This document shows, piece by piece, positions 53,819 through 62,899 of a DNA stretch of 64,000 nucleotides. Below the pieces are notes generated by a model. That model searched no databases. It was not told the origin of the DNA and saw nothing but the letters and a program-made list of their open reading frames with translations. The position numbers were made by a program, and so were the translations under genes. The DNA comes from an uncultured Eubacteriales bacterium (GTDB taxonomy: Bacteria > Bacillota > Clostridia > Lachnospirales > Lachnospiraceae), in the NCBI GenBank assembly GCA_949284175.1, contig CASDVE010000009.1:38410-102409 (forward strand), written 5' to 3'. Position 1 is the first letter of the stretch, and every line of letters begins with the position of its first letter.

Positions 53819-54709
53819 ATGAATATGGAGTGGAAAAGAAAAAAAGTTGTCTATCATAAGAAAAAAAGGAAGTCAGAAGACTTTGTTGCATGGCAATTTT
53901 TATTACCGGGGTTTTCTGGCGTTTGTATTTTTGTGCTTGTTCCTTTTGCTGATACTATTCGTCGCTCCTTTATCAATAATGTGACAGGGAAGTGGATCGG
54001 ATTTACAAGTTATCAATTGATTTTATCCAATCAAATGTTTTTATTAGCAACTAAAAATACAGTTCGTTTTTTTGTGATTTCACTTCCAATTTTAATGGTT
54101 TTATCCTTTCTGTTAACTATTGTTGTGAAAAAAAATCTTCCAAAAGAAAGTGGGATTCGAAGTATTTTTTTATTGCCGATGGCAATTCCACCAGCTTCCA
54201 TGGTTCTTCTATGGAAGCTGTTTTTTCATGAACATGGATTGCTCAATAAGATAATCATGGAACATGGAGGAAGAGCTATGGACTATATGAATATGGATTG
54301 GGCATTTTGGATTTTCGTTGGGATTTATGTATTTAAAAACACAGGATATACGATGATTTTATGGATTGCAGGACTATCGAGTATATCGGAGCAATTATAT
54401 GAGGCAGCAAAGGTGGATGGAGCTAGTAAGAGTCGGGTGTTTTTTTCGATTACATTGCCACTGTTGCGACCGAGTATTTCCATGATTTTCATTCTTTCTA
54501 TGGTGAATACGTTTAAAGTTTCTCGAGAGGTCTATTTGATTGCAGAGAACTATCCTCATGACAGTATCTATTTCTTGCAATCTATTTTTAATACGTGGTT
54601 TTTAAAACTTGATATGGAAAAAATGTGCAGTGGAGCTGTTTTAATAGCATTTGTAGTTTCGATGATTGGAGCTTTCTTTTTATGGATAGGAAGAGATGAG
54701 AGGAAATAG
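53819..54709 (+). CDS. ABC transporter permease, MalF-like
   Basis: A 296-residue inner-membrane subunit with about six helices (FLLPGFSGVCIFVLVPFADTI first). The cytoplasmic EAA loop reads YEAAKVDGASKSRVFFSITLPLLRP, the contact for the ATPase. It starts 11 bases after the binding-protein gene and ends 8 bases before the second permease. The ATPase is not in this operon; sugar-type importers often share one encoded elsewhere. Confidence 0.92.
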   Translation: MNMEWKRKKVVYHKKKRKSEDFVAWQFLLPGFSGVCIFVLVPFADTIRRSFINNVTGKWIGFTSYQLILSNQMFLLATKNTVRFFVISLPILMVLSFLLTIVVKKNLPKESGIRSIFLLPMAIPPASMVLLWKLFFHEHGLLNKIIMEHGGRAMDYMNMDWAFWIFVGIYVFKNTGYTMILWIAGLSSISEQLYEAAKVDGASKSRVFFSITLPLLRPSISMIFILSMVNTFKVSREVYLIAENYPHDSIYFLQSIFNTWFLKLDMEKMCSGAVLIAFVVSMIGAFFLWIGRDERK

Positions 54710-54717
54710 GAGGCAAT

Positions 54718-55635
54718 ATGAAAGCATTTGGGAATACAAAAGCAAAAAAGAAATGGAGGAAAAGGAAGTACAATAGAGGAGTTATGAGAAGAATTTCTGT
54801 TTTGATTCAAAAACTGATGTTATTTTTTAGCGTTATTATGATTCTAGTACCAATTTTTATGTTATTGACAGGTTCTCTTCTTGGAAAACACGAGGCAGAG
54901 AGTTTGCTTTCGCCTGTTCTTTCAAAGAAGGCAACAGGATTTGCACAGTGGCAGTTATTTCCTCTCTATCCAACAATGGCAGGTTATGTAGAGTTATTGC
55001 TTGATACACCAGAATTTTTCATCATGTTTTTTAATAGTGTAAAAGAAGTCTTTCCCATTGTTGGATTTCAATTTCTCATTGCAACTACATCAGCTTGGGC
55101 GTTTGCTCGATTTCAATTTCATGGGAAACGAATTTTATTTGGTCTTTATTTATTATTGATGATATTGCCATTTCAGGTTACTATGGTTCCCAACTATTTA
55201 GTTTTAGATAAATTAAAGTTAATGAATACTCAGTGGAGCTTGATTTTACCTGCTATTTTCTCCACATTTCCAGTGTTTTTAATGACTAGATTCTTTAAAG
55301 CAATTCCCCAAACATTAATTGATGCAGGAAGGATAGATGGAGCCGGCGAATGGAGAATTTTCTTTTTTATTGGGATTCCTCTTGGGATGCCGGGAATTAG
55401 TTCCGCTTTATTACTCAGTTTTTTTGAGTATTGGAATATGATTGAACAGCCTCTTGTATTTTTAAAAGATGTGTCAAAATATCCAGTGTCCCTTTATCTT
55501 CCTAATATTACAACAGAACAAATTGGCTTATCTTTGTCCGCTTCTGTTCTCATTATGGCTCCCTCTATATTTGCATTTTTCTGGGGACAAGAGTATTTGG
55601 AGCAAGGTGTGGGAGATTCTGCAATGAAAGGATAG
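54718..55635 (+). CDS. ABC transporter permease, MalG-like
   Basis: A 305-residue second membrane subunit. After a basic N-terminus there are about six helices (LMLFFSVIMILVPIFMLL first), PFQVTMVPNYLVLDKLKL, and the EAA loop DAGRIDGAGEWRIFFFIGIPLGMPG. GGAGG precedes the ATG. With the MalF-like partner it forms the channel. It is followed after 11 bases by the HlyD-like gene, an unusual neighbour for a sugar importer. Confidence 0.92.
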   Translation: MKAFGNTKAKKKWRKRKYNRGVMRRISVLIQKLMLFFSVIMILVPIFMLLTGSLLGKHEAESLLSPVLSKKATGFAQWQLFPLYPTMAGYVELLLDTPEFFIMFFNSVKEVFPIVGFQFLIATTSAWAFARFQFHGKRILFGLYLLLMILPFQVTMVPNYLVLDKLKLMNTQWSLILPAIFSTFPVFLMTRFFKAIPQTLIDAGRIDGAGEWRIFFFIGIPLGMPGISSALLLSFFEYWNMIEQPLVFLKDVSKYPVSLYLPNITTEQIGLSLSASVLIMAPSIFAFFWGQEYLEQGVGDSAMKG

Positions 55636-55646
55636 GAGGAAAGCAA

Positions 55647-57707
55647 ATGGACAAAAGAAAACAATGGTTTTTTCTATTTTTAGTAGTGATGGCAGTTTGT
55701 GGAATGGCTTCAAGGGTATTGGCTTCCTTTACAACACCTCTTGTTGTGATGGGAAATGTACAGAGTAAGAAATTGCAATATGAGGTGACTGGAGAGGGGA
55801 GAATTGAGGCATCAGTTAAGGAATATCTTCCATGTCTAGCGGGGATTCGTATAGAAAGAATTTATAAAAGAGCTGGTCAGAAGGTAAAAAAAGGAGATAT
55901 TATATTAAAATATCGTTTAGAGGAAATCGAAAAACAAATTGTCATATTAAAAAAAGAGCTAAAACAACAAGAAATAGCAATGGAACAAGAAGAAGTAGGG
56001 GGAAAAGAAAATCCTGAAGATCAGATAATCGATACCATCAGTTTGGATTCCGCGAAACGATCCATTCAACAATTAAATAAGCAGTTAAAACAATTAGAAA
56101 AAGAAGAACAATTATTACTTGCCAATCATACAGAAGCATTATTAAAAGAAAAGAAAAAAGAATATAATACCGCTTCCTACGCTTTGGAACAAGAAAAATT
56201 AAATCAAAAAGAAATCCTAGTAAAACAGGAAGAAGAAATACAAGATGCAGAAGAAGCAATGGAGGAACAAAGGGAGTGGGAGCAGGAATTGAAAACTTTA
56301 GTAGCTGGATATTTAGCATCAGAAAATCAAAATACAGAGCGTCAAACGTATATAAAACAAATTTATGCACTGGGATATGGTACAGAAAAAGAATGGGAAG
56401 CACACGAAAAAGAAATTCAAAGTGCAAATGTAGTGAGTATCCAAGCACAAAATGCGTTACAGATGGCACAAAATGCCTATAAAAATGCTGTGATAAAAGA
56501 GGAAACGGATGTATCTTCTTATGAAATGGCTGTCGTAAATGCACAAAATGAAGTACAGCAAGCCATGGCAAAGCTGATAGAGTTACAAGAAAAAGAAAAT
56601 GAAATACAAAATAAGTTAAAGAAATATGAAGAGGCGGCGAAAAAAGATAGTGCAGAACAGACGATGCTGTATGAGCAATTAAAGATAGCCATATATGGAA
56701 AGGAGGAGTTAGAAGGGAGGCAGAAAGAGAGAGAGAAGACCATGACAGTTATAAAGCGTCTAAAAGAAGAAAAAGAACGAGCAAATCAAAAAGCGAATTT
56801 GGTCATGGAAGAAAAAGAAAAGACGGTGGATGAAATAGAAACCATAATAAAACAATTGGAGAATGGGACATACTCTTTTCAAGATGTAAAAGAAGAAATT
56901 AAGAATAAAAAAGACAGCTTAAAAAAAGAGAGGGAAGCTAAGAAGCTGGAGTATCGCCAATTACAAGCAGAGCAAAAGAAAAAGGAATATGAGAAAGAAA
57001 AAACAAAGAAGGGGGAACGATTAAAAAAAGAGTCCATGAAGTTGGACTATCAAGAGAAAAAAGCAGAATTAAAAGAATATGAGGACATAAAAAAAGCCAA
57101 TGGTTATGTTAGGGCTTCCCAAAATGGAACAATTACAGCAATTACCGTAGAAGAAGGAAGAAAAGCCAGTGAAGACGATACCATTAGCATTGGTTTACAA
57201 GGATTTACAGCCATTATTATGGTTGATGAAGAAAGGGCGGATTATCTAAAAGTAGGAGATGTGGTAGAACTTTCAAAGAAAGGAGAAACCAAGAAGATTT
57301 CAGCAGAAATTTCTTCCATTCAATATGCAGTTGAAATGGAGAATCAAGGGGATGGGAGTGAAAATCAAAAAACAGAACAGGTGGAAGTGCGTTTTTTGAT
57401 GCCAAAGGGGGATTATATAGAAGGACAGAGCATTTTTATGGATTATATAAAAGAAACAAAGGCATTTGATACTTGTATTCCCCTTCAAGCACTACATCAA
57501 GATGATAAAGGATATTTTGTTCTTATTTTACAAGAACGACAAACGGTTTTAGGAACAGAGCAAGAAGCGGTACGTCTTGGGGTGCAGGTGATAGAAAAAG
57601 ACGAAAATACCGCTGTTTTAGATTCTTCTTTTGATGTCACAACGCCAATACTTGTATCCAGTACAAAGATGGTAAAGGAAGGAGATCGAGTGCGAGTTGA
57701 AGAATAA
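55647..57707 (+). CDS. HlyD/RND-type membrane-fusion adaptor with long coiled coil
   Basis: A 686-residue adaptor-like protein. An N-terminal helix (WFFLFLVVMAVCGMASRVLA) leads to a lipoyl half-motif (GIRIERIYKRAGQKVKKGDIILKY). About 380 residues of Lys/Glu/Gln-rich coiled coil follow (roughly 95-480), then the second lipoyl half (YVRASQNGTITAITVEEGRKAS) and beta-barrel parts (KVGDVVELSKKGETKKISAEIS). Usual HlyD/MacA adaptors have 350-450 residues, so the hairpin is very long. It should bridge the membrane complex to the outside. AGGAGG precedes the ATG. Its end overlaps the next gene. Confidence 0.85.
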   Translation: MDKRKQWFFLFLVVMAVCGMASRVLASFTTPLVVMGNVQSKKLQYEVTGEGRIEASVKEYLPCLAGIRIERIYKRAGQKVKKGDIILKYRLEEIEKQIVILKKELKQQEIAMEQEEVGGKENPEDQIIDTISLDSAKRSIQQLNKQLKQLEKEEQLLLANHTEALLKEKKKEYNTASYALEQEKLNQKEILVKQEEEIQDAEEAMEEQREWEQELKTLVAGYLASENQNTERQTYIKQIYALGYGTEKEWEAHEKEIQSANVVSIQAQNALQMAQNAYKNAVIKEETDVSSYEMAVVNAQNEVQQAMAKLIELQEKENEIQNKLKKYEEAAKKDSAEQTMLYEQLKIAIYGKEELEGRQKEREKTMTVIKRLKEEKERANQKANLVMEEKEKTVDEIETIIKQLENGTYSFQDVKEEIKNKKDSLKKEREAKKLEYRQLQAEQKKKEYEKEKTKKGERLKKESMKLDYQEKKAELKEYEDIKKANGYVRASQNGTITAITVEEGRKASEDDTISIGLQGFTAIIMVDEERADYLKVGDVVELSKKGETKKISAEISSIQYAVEMENQGDGSENQKTEQVEVRFLMPKGDYIEGQSIFMDYIKETKAFDTCIPLQALHQDDKGYFVLILQERQTVLGTEQEAVRLGVQVIEKDENTAVLDSSFDVTTPILVSSTKMVKEGDRVRVEE

Positions 57708-58821
57708 AAAGGGGGATGTTCTTTTTCAAATTTTTATATGGATTTTATTTGGAATCGCTGGATTATTCTTGTTGTATTCCATTGAGGAACAGAGAAGAAA
57801 CATGGAAAAGATCAGCATTCGATATGAAGTTCCCAAACTAGAAGTAGCAAAAGAAGAACGGCTTATTCAACAATTAAACGAATGGAGCATAGTGCAGAAA
57901 AAAGAAGGCGAGGATAATCAGAACAAGGAGAGCATAAAAAAATTGGGACAAGAAGATATAAGAATTACCTACTGGAATCAACAAAAAGATGTGATAAATG
58001 CCCCATCTCTAAATAGGAGTGTGGAAGGAACTATTATAACATTTCATGGAAGGGCAGAAGACATTGAGGCACTTATCTATCAAACAGGAAATGGAATGTT
58101 TTTGGATGAGAGAAGAGGTTGTCTTTTAAATGAAAAGATGGCAGAAGGACTATTTGGTTCTTATCAAATTTATGGACAAAAAATCCAATGGAATGGGAAA
58201 GAATATCGGATTCGGGGTGTTGTAAAAGAAAAGGAGAGGAGATGGGAAGAAGAGGGGAGAATGTATCTATATGGAGAAGAGGAAATATATCAAAATTGCG
58301 AAATCAAAATAGAAAATTTGATTGATACAACATCGATAAAAGAAGTATTTCGATTGCAGTATGGCTCAGGATTTTCCATATGGAATGGGTATGTTTATAC
58401 AAGTTTTGCACAAATGTTAATCACAGGAAGCAGTTGGATTGGATTATTTCTATCAGTGATTTCCTTTATAAAAAATGAGAAAAAACATGTTGTGGGAGTT
58501 TCTTTAAAAAAACAAAAAAGAAAGTTGCTCTTTTGGAGTGGAATAATGTTGCTCCAGCAAAAATGGATTTGGGGAACGGTTACAAGATTTTTTGTTTTGC
58601 CACAAGATTGGATACCAACAAAATGGTCTGATTTTTCATGGTATTATGAAAAATTTAAACAATTAAAAGAACAACTGTTTTTATGGCAAGAAAGCTGTGC
58701 TGGTGTAGAGTATCAAAATATACAATGGTATTATGAAAAAGTAGGACTTTATATGCTGATGATGGGAGGGATATGGATGTGGATTTTTTTGCATGATTCT
58801 TTGTCTTCTCGTAAACGATGA
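57697..58821 (+). CDS. MacB/FtsX-like membrane protein starting at TTG
   Basis: A 374-residue membrane protein that I can only place loosely. It has helix 1 (FQIFIWILFGIAGLFLLYS, about 10-28), an extracellular domain with MacB-type periplasmic-core features (EGTIITFHGR; LLNEKMAEGLFGSYQIYGQKIQWNG), then helix 2 near 245 and a C-terminal helix near 355. The full set of FtsX permease helices is not evident. No ATG or GTG lies upstream of the TTG at 57697 before a stop codon; AAGGAAGGAG is 12 bases before it. The 11-base overlap with the adaptor gene suggests coupled translation. Its stop lies in a dispersed repeat. Confidence 0.7.
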   Translation: MKNKKGDVLFQIFIWILFGIAGLFLLYSIEEQRRNMEKISIRYEVPKLEVAKEERLIQQLNEWSIVQKKEGEDNQNKESIKKLGQEDIRITYWNQQKDVINAPSLNRSVEGTIITFHGRAEDIEALIYQTGNGMFLDERRGCLLNEKMAEGLFGSYQIYGQKIQWNGKEYRIRGVVKEKERRWEEEGRMYLYGEEEIYQNCEIKIENLIDTTSIKEVFRLQYGSGFSIWNGYVYTSFAQMLITGSSWIGLFLSVISFIKNEKKHVVGVSLKKQKRKLLFWSGIMLLQQKWIWGTVTRFFVLPQDWIPTKWSDFSWYYEKFKQLKEQLFLWQESCAGVEYQNIQWYYEKVGLYMLMMGGIWMWIFLHDSLSSRKR

Positions 58822-58832
58822 GAAGTTCGCAT
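58812..58832 (-). repeat. Dispersed palindromic repeat, copy E
   Basis: AAACGATGAGAAGTTCGCATG: the inverted form of copy A (GCTTCTCATCGTT). With CTTCTCG just upstream it can fold. It contains the stop codon of the preceding gene. Confidence 0.5.
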
Positions 58833-58854
58833 GGTTTGTTATCTTTGCGTAAAT

Positions 58855-58892
58855 AAAAAGGTGGAAAGCAAAACATAATTTTGCTTTCCACC
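58855..58892 (-). terminator. Terminator of the alcohol dehydrogenase gene
   Basis: Perfect 14-bp stem GGTGGAAAGCAAAA / TTTTGCTTTCCACC with a 5-base loop; on the minus strand it is followed by a T-rich tract. Confidence 0.85.
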
Positions 58893-58906
58893 AATAAAGA
58901 AATGTA

Positions 58907-60082
58907 TTAAAAATCGATAGGCTTTCCATAGTAGATATAAGTGAATAACCGTTCCATTGTTTCTGGATCAATCGGTCTAGGATTTGAGCCTGTACAAGCA
59001 TCTTCCACCGCATGAACGGAAATATCAGCAATCTTTTCTTTAAATTCTTCTTCTATAATACCAAATTCTTTTAATGTATTTGGTATTTTCATATAGCGAT
59101 TCATTTCCACGATTTTATCGCATAGTTTTTGAACACATTCTTCCACAGAGCCAACAATTCCAATGGAATTTGCAATGTCTGCGTACCGCTTTGCTGTTTC
59201 AGGAAGTTTTGCATTATATTGGATGACATATGGAAGATACATAGCATTAGCAAGTCCATGGGTAATATGACCTGTGCTGAATACGGCTCCTGTTTTATGT
59301 GCCATAGAGTGAACAATTCCTAGCAAAGCATTGGAAAATGCCATACCAGCTAAACATTGTCCATAGTGCATTTGATCACGAGATTCCATATCACCATCAT
59401 AAGATTTGAGGAGATAATCATTTACCATCTGAATCGCTTTAATAGCGAGAGGATCGGTAAATGGGCTGTTTAATGTGGATACATACGCTTCGATTGCATG
59501 GGTAAGAGCATCCATGCCAGTATAAGCGGTTAATTGTTGAGGCATTTTTTCGGCAAGTGTTGGATCTACAATTGCTATATCCGGTGTGATATTAAAGTCA
59601 GCAAGAGGATATTTAATTCCTTTTTCATAATCTGTGATAACAGAAAAAGCAGTTACCTCTGTTGCTGTTCCTGATGTGGAGGAAATGGCTAAAAATTTTG
59701 CTTTCTGTCTTAATTCAGGAAAACTAAATGGCGTGATTAAATCTTCAAAAGAAGTGTCTGGATATTCATAAAAAACCCACATGGCTTTTGCAGCATCAAT
59801 CGGAGAACCGCCTCCCATAGCAATGATCCAGTCTGGTTCAAAGTCTTGCATTGCTTTTGCACCCCGCATTACGGTTTCAACAGAAGGATCTGGTTCGACC
59901 CCTTCAAATAATGCTGTTTCAATTCCAGCTTCCTTTAAGTTATTTAGCACTTGATCCACAAAGCCAAAACGTTTCAAAGAGCCACCGCCAACAACCAAAA
60001 TTGCTTTTTTCCCTTTAAGAGTTTTTAAAACATCGAGGGAATCTTTTCCATAGTAAACATCTCTTGGTAAAGTAAATCGCAT
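58907..60082 (-). CDS. Iron-containing alcohol dehydrogenase
   Basis: NAD(P)-dependent fermentative dehydrogenase of family III, about 391 residues. Motifs: YYGKDSLDVLKTLKGKKAILVVGGG for the nucleotide, AMGGGSPIDAAKA, ITDYEKGIKYPLADFNITPDIAIVDP-type core, TGMDALTHAIEAYVST and SMAHKTGAVFSTGHITHGLANA with the metal-binding His residues. The ATG at 60082 follows GAGGAGGTACTATTT; a longer frame is rejected. The promoter at 60245 gives a leader of about 150 bases. Substrate could be butanol, propanediol or another alcohol. Confidence 0.93.
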   Translation of the reverse strand: MRFTLPRDVYYGKDSLDVLKTLKGKKAILVVGGGSLKRFGFVDQVLNNLKEAGIETALFEGVEPDPSVETVMRGAKAMQDFEPDWIIAMGGGSPIDAAKAMWVFYEYPDTSFEDLITPFSFPELRQKAKFLAISSTSGTATEVTAFSVITDYEKGIKYPLADFNITPDIAIVDPTLAEKMPQQLTAYTGMDALTHAIEAYVSTLNSPFTDPLAIKAIQMVNDYLLKSYDGDMESRDQMHYGQCLAGMAFSNALLGIVHSMAHKTGAVFSTGHITHGLANAMYLPYVIQYNAKLPETAKRYADIANSIGIVGSVEECVQKLCDKIVEMNRYMKIPNTLKEFGIIEEEFKEKIADISVHAVEDACTGSNPRPIDPETMERLFTYIYYGKPIDF

Positions 60083-60244
60083 AAATAGTACCTCCTCAAA
60101 TAAAATATGATTTGTATGAGATATGCTTCTCATAGTTATAAAATCAAAAGATGGATAATATTCTGTCTATTTATGAGTTTTAAAAGTATTAATTATAAAA
60201 ATATGTAATAAAAGATAAATAGAAAGAAAATTCCAACTAGGATT

Positions 60245-60273
60245 ATTATACTAGGTAAATTTAAACAATGCAA
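60245..60273 (-). promoter_or_regulatory. Promoter of the alcohol dehydrogenase gene
   Basis: Minus-strand TTGCAT, 17-base spacer, perfect TATAAT. Confidence 0.7.
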
Positions 60274-60323
60274 TAGTTTTTATTGTAAAATATTAGGTTG
60301 TTTTTGACAATAAAATGACAAAT

Positions 60324-60370
60324 AAAAGAACTGTGATAAAAAAAAGGAATATCTTTATCACAGTTCTTTT
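60324..60370. terminator. Terminator after the truncated peptidoglycan-binding gene
   Basis: AAAAGAACTGTGATAAA pairs with TTTATCACAGTTCTTTT around a 13-base loop; usable in both directions. Confidence 0.85.
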
Positions 60371-60412
60371 TATCTCTATGAGATTTTTCTTCATATCACA
60401 TGAAATGAAAGA

Positions 60413-60808
60413 CTAATTCAGTTCTGCAATTCGGCTTACACCAACATAAATTTCACTTATTTTGTACCAAGTTGGATAGTCAACCACTCCTGTTTGTGGT
60501 AAATCAAAAATTTTTTGGAACTGTCTGACTGCATTTGCAGTGCCTTCTCCATAAATCCCATCTTCAGAAATAGTTGGGAGAGAAGGATAAGCCCTTGCGA
60601 TTCGATTGAGTTGTTCCTGTAACTGACGAACTTTTGCTCCACTCGCTCCGATTGTCAAGTCATATCCTGGCCAAGAAGAAGGAATTCCAGAGATCTCTTC
60701 CGCAGTATTGATATACATACTATCACCGTAATAATAGCGAAGAATTTCGATAGGGGTGTAGCCTTGATCGCCTAAATATTTACTGCCCCATTGGGTCAAC
60801 CAAAGCAT
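60413..60808 (-). pseudogene. 5'-truncated peptidoglycan-binding protein, spore-type
   Basis: The 131 residues look like only the C-terminal part of a larger protein. The first segment, LTQWGSKYLGDQGYTPIEILRYYYGD, resembles the end of the SpoIID-like region of clostridial spore-cortex-type proteins of about 400-500 residues. A PG_binding_1 domain follows (IGASGAKVRQLQEQLNRI; DGIYGEGTANAVRQFQKI). There is no signal peptide and no ribosome site before the first ATG, and the frame is stopped 7 codons upstream. The break lies close to 60808, next to the helicase island, so a deletion or insertion probably removed the 5' part. Confidence 0.75.
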
Positions 60809-60864
60809 GATAACAGAGATATAAAATCATGTAAAAAAATATAATAAAAATTAGTCGTATTCAA

Positions 60865-60894
60865 TTGACATGGAATACAAATTGGGGATATACT
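60865..60894 (+). promoter_or_regulatory. Promoter of the helicase operon
   Basis: Consensus TTGACA, 18-base spacer, TATACT, 78 bases before the helicase start. Confidence 0.65.
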
Positions 60895-60971
60895 ATAAAG
60901 AAATAAATAATCCTATTTTGGAGTAAATTATTTTTTAATAGAATATGAGGGATATTGTAAGGAGATGGATT

Positions 60972-62876
60972 ATGTCAAAGATACAATATAATGAGGAGTA
61001 TTTTCAAACAGCAAATCCTAATATAGATGGTAATAATAATTTAAGAGAACCACAAGTGTTTGGATATTATAGAGTGTATGAGCATTTTAGTGTAAAAAAT
61101 AAAAAAACACATGCAATTGTGGTTCTTCCAACAGGAGTTGGAAAGACAGGACTTATGGGATTACTCCCTTTTCATATTTGTAAAGGGAGAGCGTTAATTA
61201 TTACACCTCAATTAACTATAAAAGATACTGTTATTGCTTCCCTAGATCCAGAGAACCCAGAGAGTTTTTGGTACAAGAGAAAAGTTTTTAATAAGGTTAA
61301 TGACACACCTGTATTGGTAGAGTATACAAAAGGAATAAAGCGAGAAATTTTAGATTCTGCTAATATTGTAATTTTAAATATACATAAATTACAAGGCAGA
61401 TTAGCAAATTCTCCATTAAACTTTTTACCTAATGATTATTTCGATATGATCATCATTGACGAAGCACATCATTCAGCAGCAAATACCTGGATAGAAACTC
61501 TTGCTTATTTTGATACAGCTAAAGTTGTCAAGGTGACTGGTACTCCTATTAGAACAGATGGAGTAGAGTTAACCGGTGATTTGGTATACAAATACAAATT
61601 AAGTCAAGCTATGTCTCAAGGATATGTCAAATCATTAAGAAATTTTGTATATATCCCAGAACAATTATACTTAACTGTTGATAAGGATGAGAGCAAACAA
61701 TATACTGTGGAACAAATACTGGAAAAGGGGATTAGAACCGAAGATTGGGTTAAGAGATCCGTAGCTTTTTCGAAAGAGTGTTCTGAAAGTGTAGTAAAAG
61801 AAAGTCTAAGATTATTAGAAAATAAAAGAGAAAATTCAAAAGTACCACACAAGATTATAGCAGTTGCATGTAGCATTGAACATGCAGAGCAAATTAAAAA
61901 ATTATATCAAGAATATGGATATAGAGCTGATGTTATTCATAGTGATCAAACATTAGAAGAACAAGTGAAAATAAAATCGGATATAGAGAATCATCGCTTG
62001 GATGTTGTTATAAATGTTGCTATGTTAGGAGAAGGATATGATCATCCTTATCTTAGTGTTGCAGCCATATTTAGACCATTTAAAAGTGAATTGCCATATG
62101 AGCAATTTATTGGAAGAGTATTAAGAACAATTCCAGAAAATGAAGTAACAAAAACAGATGATAATATTGCAGATGTGGTTTCTCATCATTATTTACAATT
62201 AGATGAATTATGGGAAAAATATAAAATAGAATTGCAGGAAAGTGAGATCATTAAGCATTTACAAAATGAAAGTGCTATAATTAATGACAGTATAGAAGAT
62301 TCTGATTCAAGTGGTTCTAAAAAAGGAGAAATTGTTCCTTTAGGTTCTGTAAGAGAGCAGGGGAAAGGGCGCATTGAGTCGGATGTATATTTAGATACTG
62401 AGTTAATGAGAAGGCGTAGAGAAGAAGAAAAAGAACAAAAAAAAGCTATCGACGAATTGCAGAAGCTATTGCATATTGATTATGAACAAGCATTAACCAT
62501 CTATAATCAAACAAGGACAAGAGAAACCGCAACATGGAAAAGACCAGATCTCTATTTTGCTAATAAAAAGAAAGACCTTGATGTTGAGATTCGTGAGATT
62601 ATGGTTCCAGAGTTGATTGCAAAATATAATATTGATAAAACAGCAAAGAATTTAGCGAATTGTAGTTTGTTTAAGGGAAAATATGCATGGATAAAAAATA
62701 GAGCTTCTGATAATGGGGCTTTATTAGCAATGTATCTCAATGCGTATATGAAAAATCAGATTGGGAAAAAACGTGAAGAATGGAATGTAACAGATTATGA
62801 TAATGCATTTACAAAGTTACCAATTGTAAAAGAATTTATAGAAAAAGTGTTGATGGAAGAGCTAGACACTGAATAA
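60972..62876 (+). CDS. SF2 DEAH-box helicase, possible defence or mobile-element protein
   Basis: A 634-residue ATP-dependent helicase or translocase. Motifs in order: LREPQVFGYYRV at 24 (Q-motif-like), LPTGVGKT ending at residue 59 (Walker A), IIIDEAHH with DEAH at 163-166, VTGTPIRTDG (motif III), VAMLGEGYDHPYLSVAAIFRP and EQFIGRVLRT (motifs V and VI). A helical C-terminal region with no recognisable domain covers about 210 residues. AAGGAGATGG supports the ATG at 60972 over 60945. A and T are favoured at third codon positions more than in neighbours. It forms a two-gene unit with the next ORF. Restriction-type or UvrB-like relatives are possible. Confidence 0.88.
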   Translation: MSKIQYNEEYFQTANPNIDGNNNLREPQVFGYYRVYEHFSVKNKKTHAIVVLPTGVGKTGLMGLLPFHICKGRALIITPQLTIKDTVIASLDPENPESFWYKRKVFNKVNDTPVLVEYTKGIKREILDSANIVILNIHKLQGRLANSPLNFLPNDYFDMIIIDEAHHSAANTWIETLAYFDTAKVVKVTGTPIRTDGVELTGDLVYKYKLSQAMSQGYVKSLRNFVYIPEQLYLTVDKDESKQYTVEQILEKGIRTEDWVKRSVAFSKECSESVVKESLRLLENKRENSKVPHKIIAVACSIEHAEQIKKLYQEYGYRADVIHSDQTLEEQVKIKSDIENHRLDVVINVAMLGEGYDHPYLSVAAIFRPFKSELPYEQFIGRVLRTIPENEVTKTDDNIADVVSHHYLQLDELWEKYKIELQESEIIKHLQNESAIINDSIEDSDSSGSKKGEIVPLGSVREQGKGRIESDVYLDTELMRRRREEEKEQKKAIDELQKLLHIDYEQALTIYNQTRTRETATWKRPDLYFANKKKDLDVEIREIMVPELIAKYNIDKTAKNLANCSLFKGKYAWIKNRASDNGALLAMYLNAYMKNQIGKKREEWNVTDYDNAFTKLPIVKEFIEKVLMEELDTE

Positions 62877-62899
62877 TTTAGAAAATGGAGATGTAAAAT

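Larger units (their letters stand above)
60083..60412. other. Intergenic region upstream of the dehydrogenase gene
   Basis: About 330 bases: dehydrogenase promoter and leader on the minus strand and one bidirectional terminator. No further gene is seen. Confidence 0.6.

Noticed and set aside
56038..56571. Minus-strand open frame of 177 codons inside the adaptor gene
   Set aside because: It is the Leu/Phe/His-rich mirror of the Lys/Glu-rich coiled coil on the plus strand, has no ribosome site and is fully overlapped by a well-supported gene.
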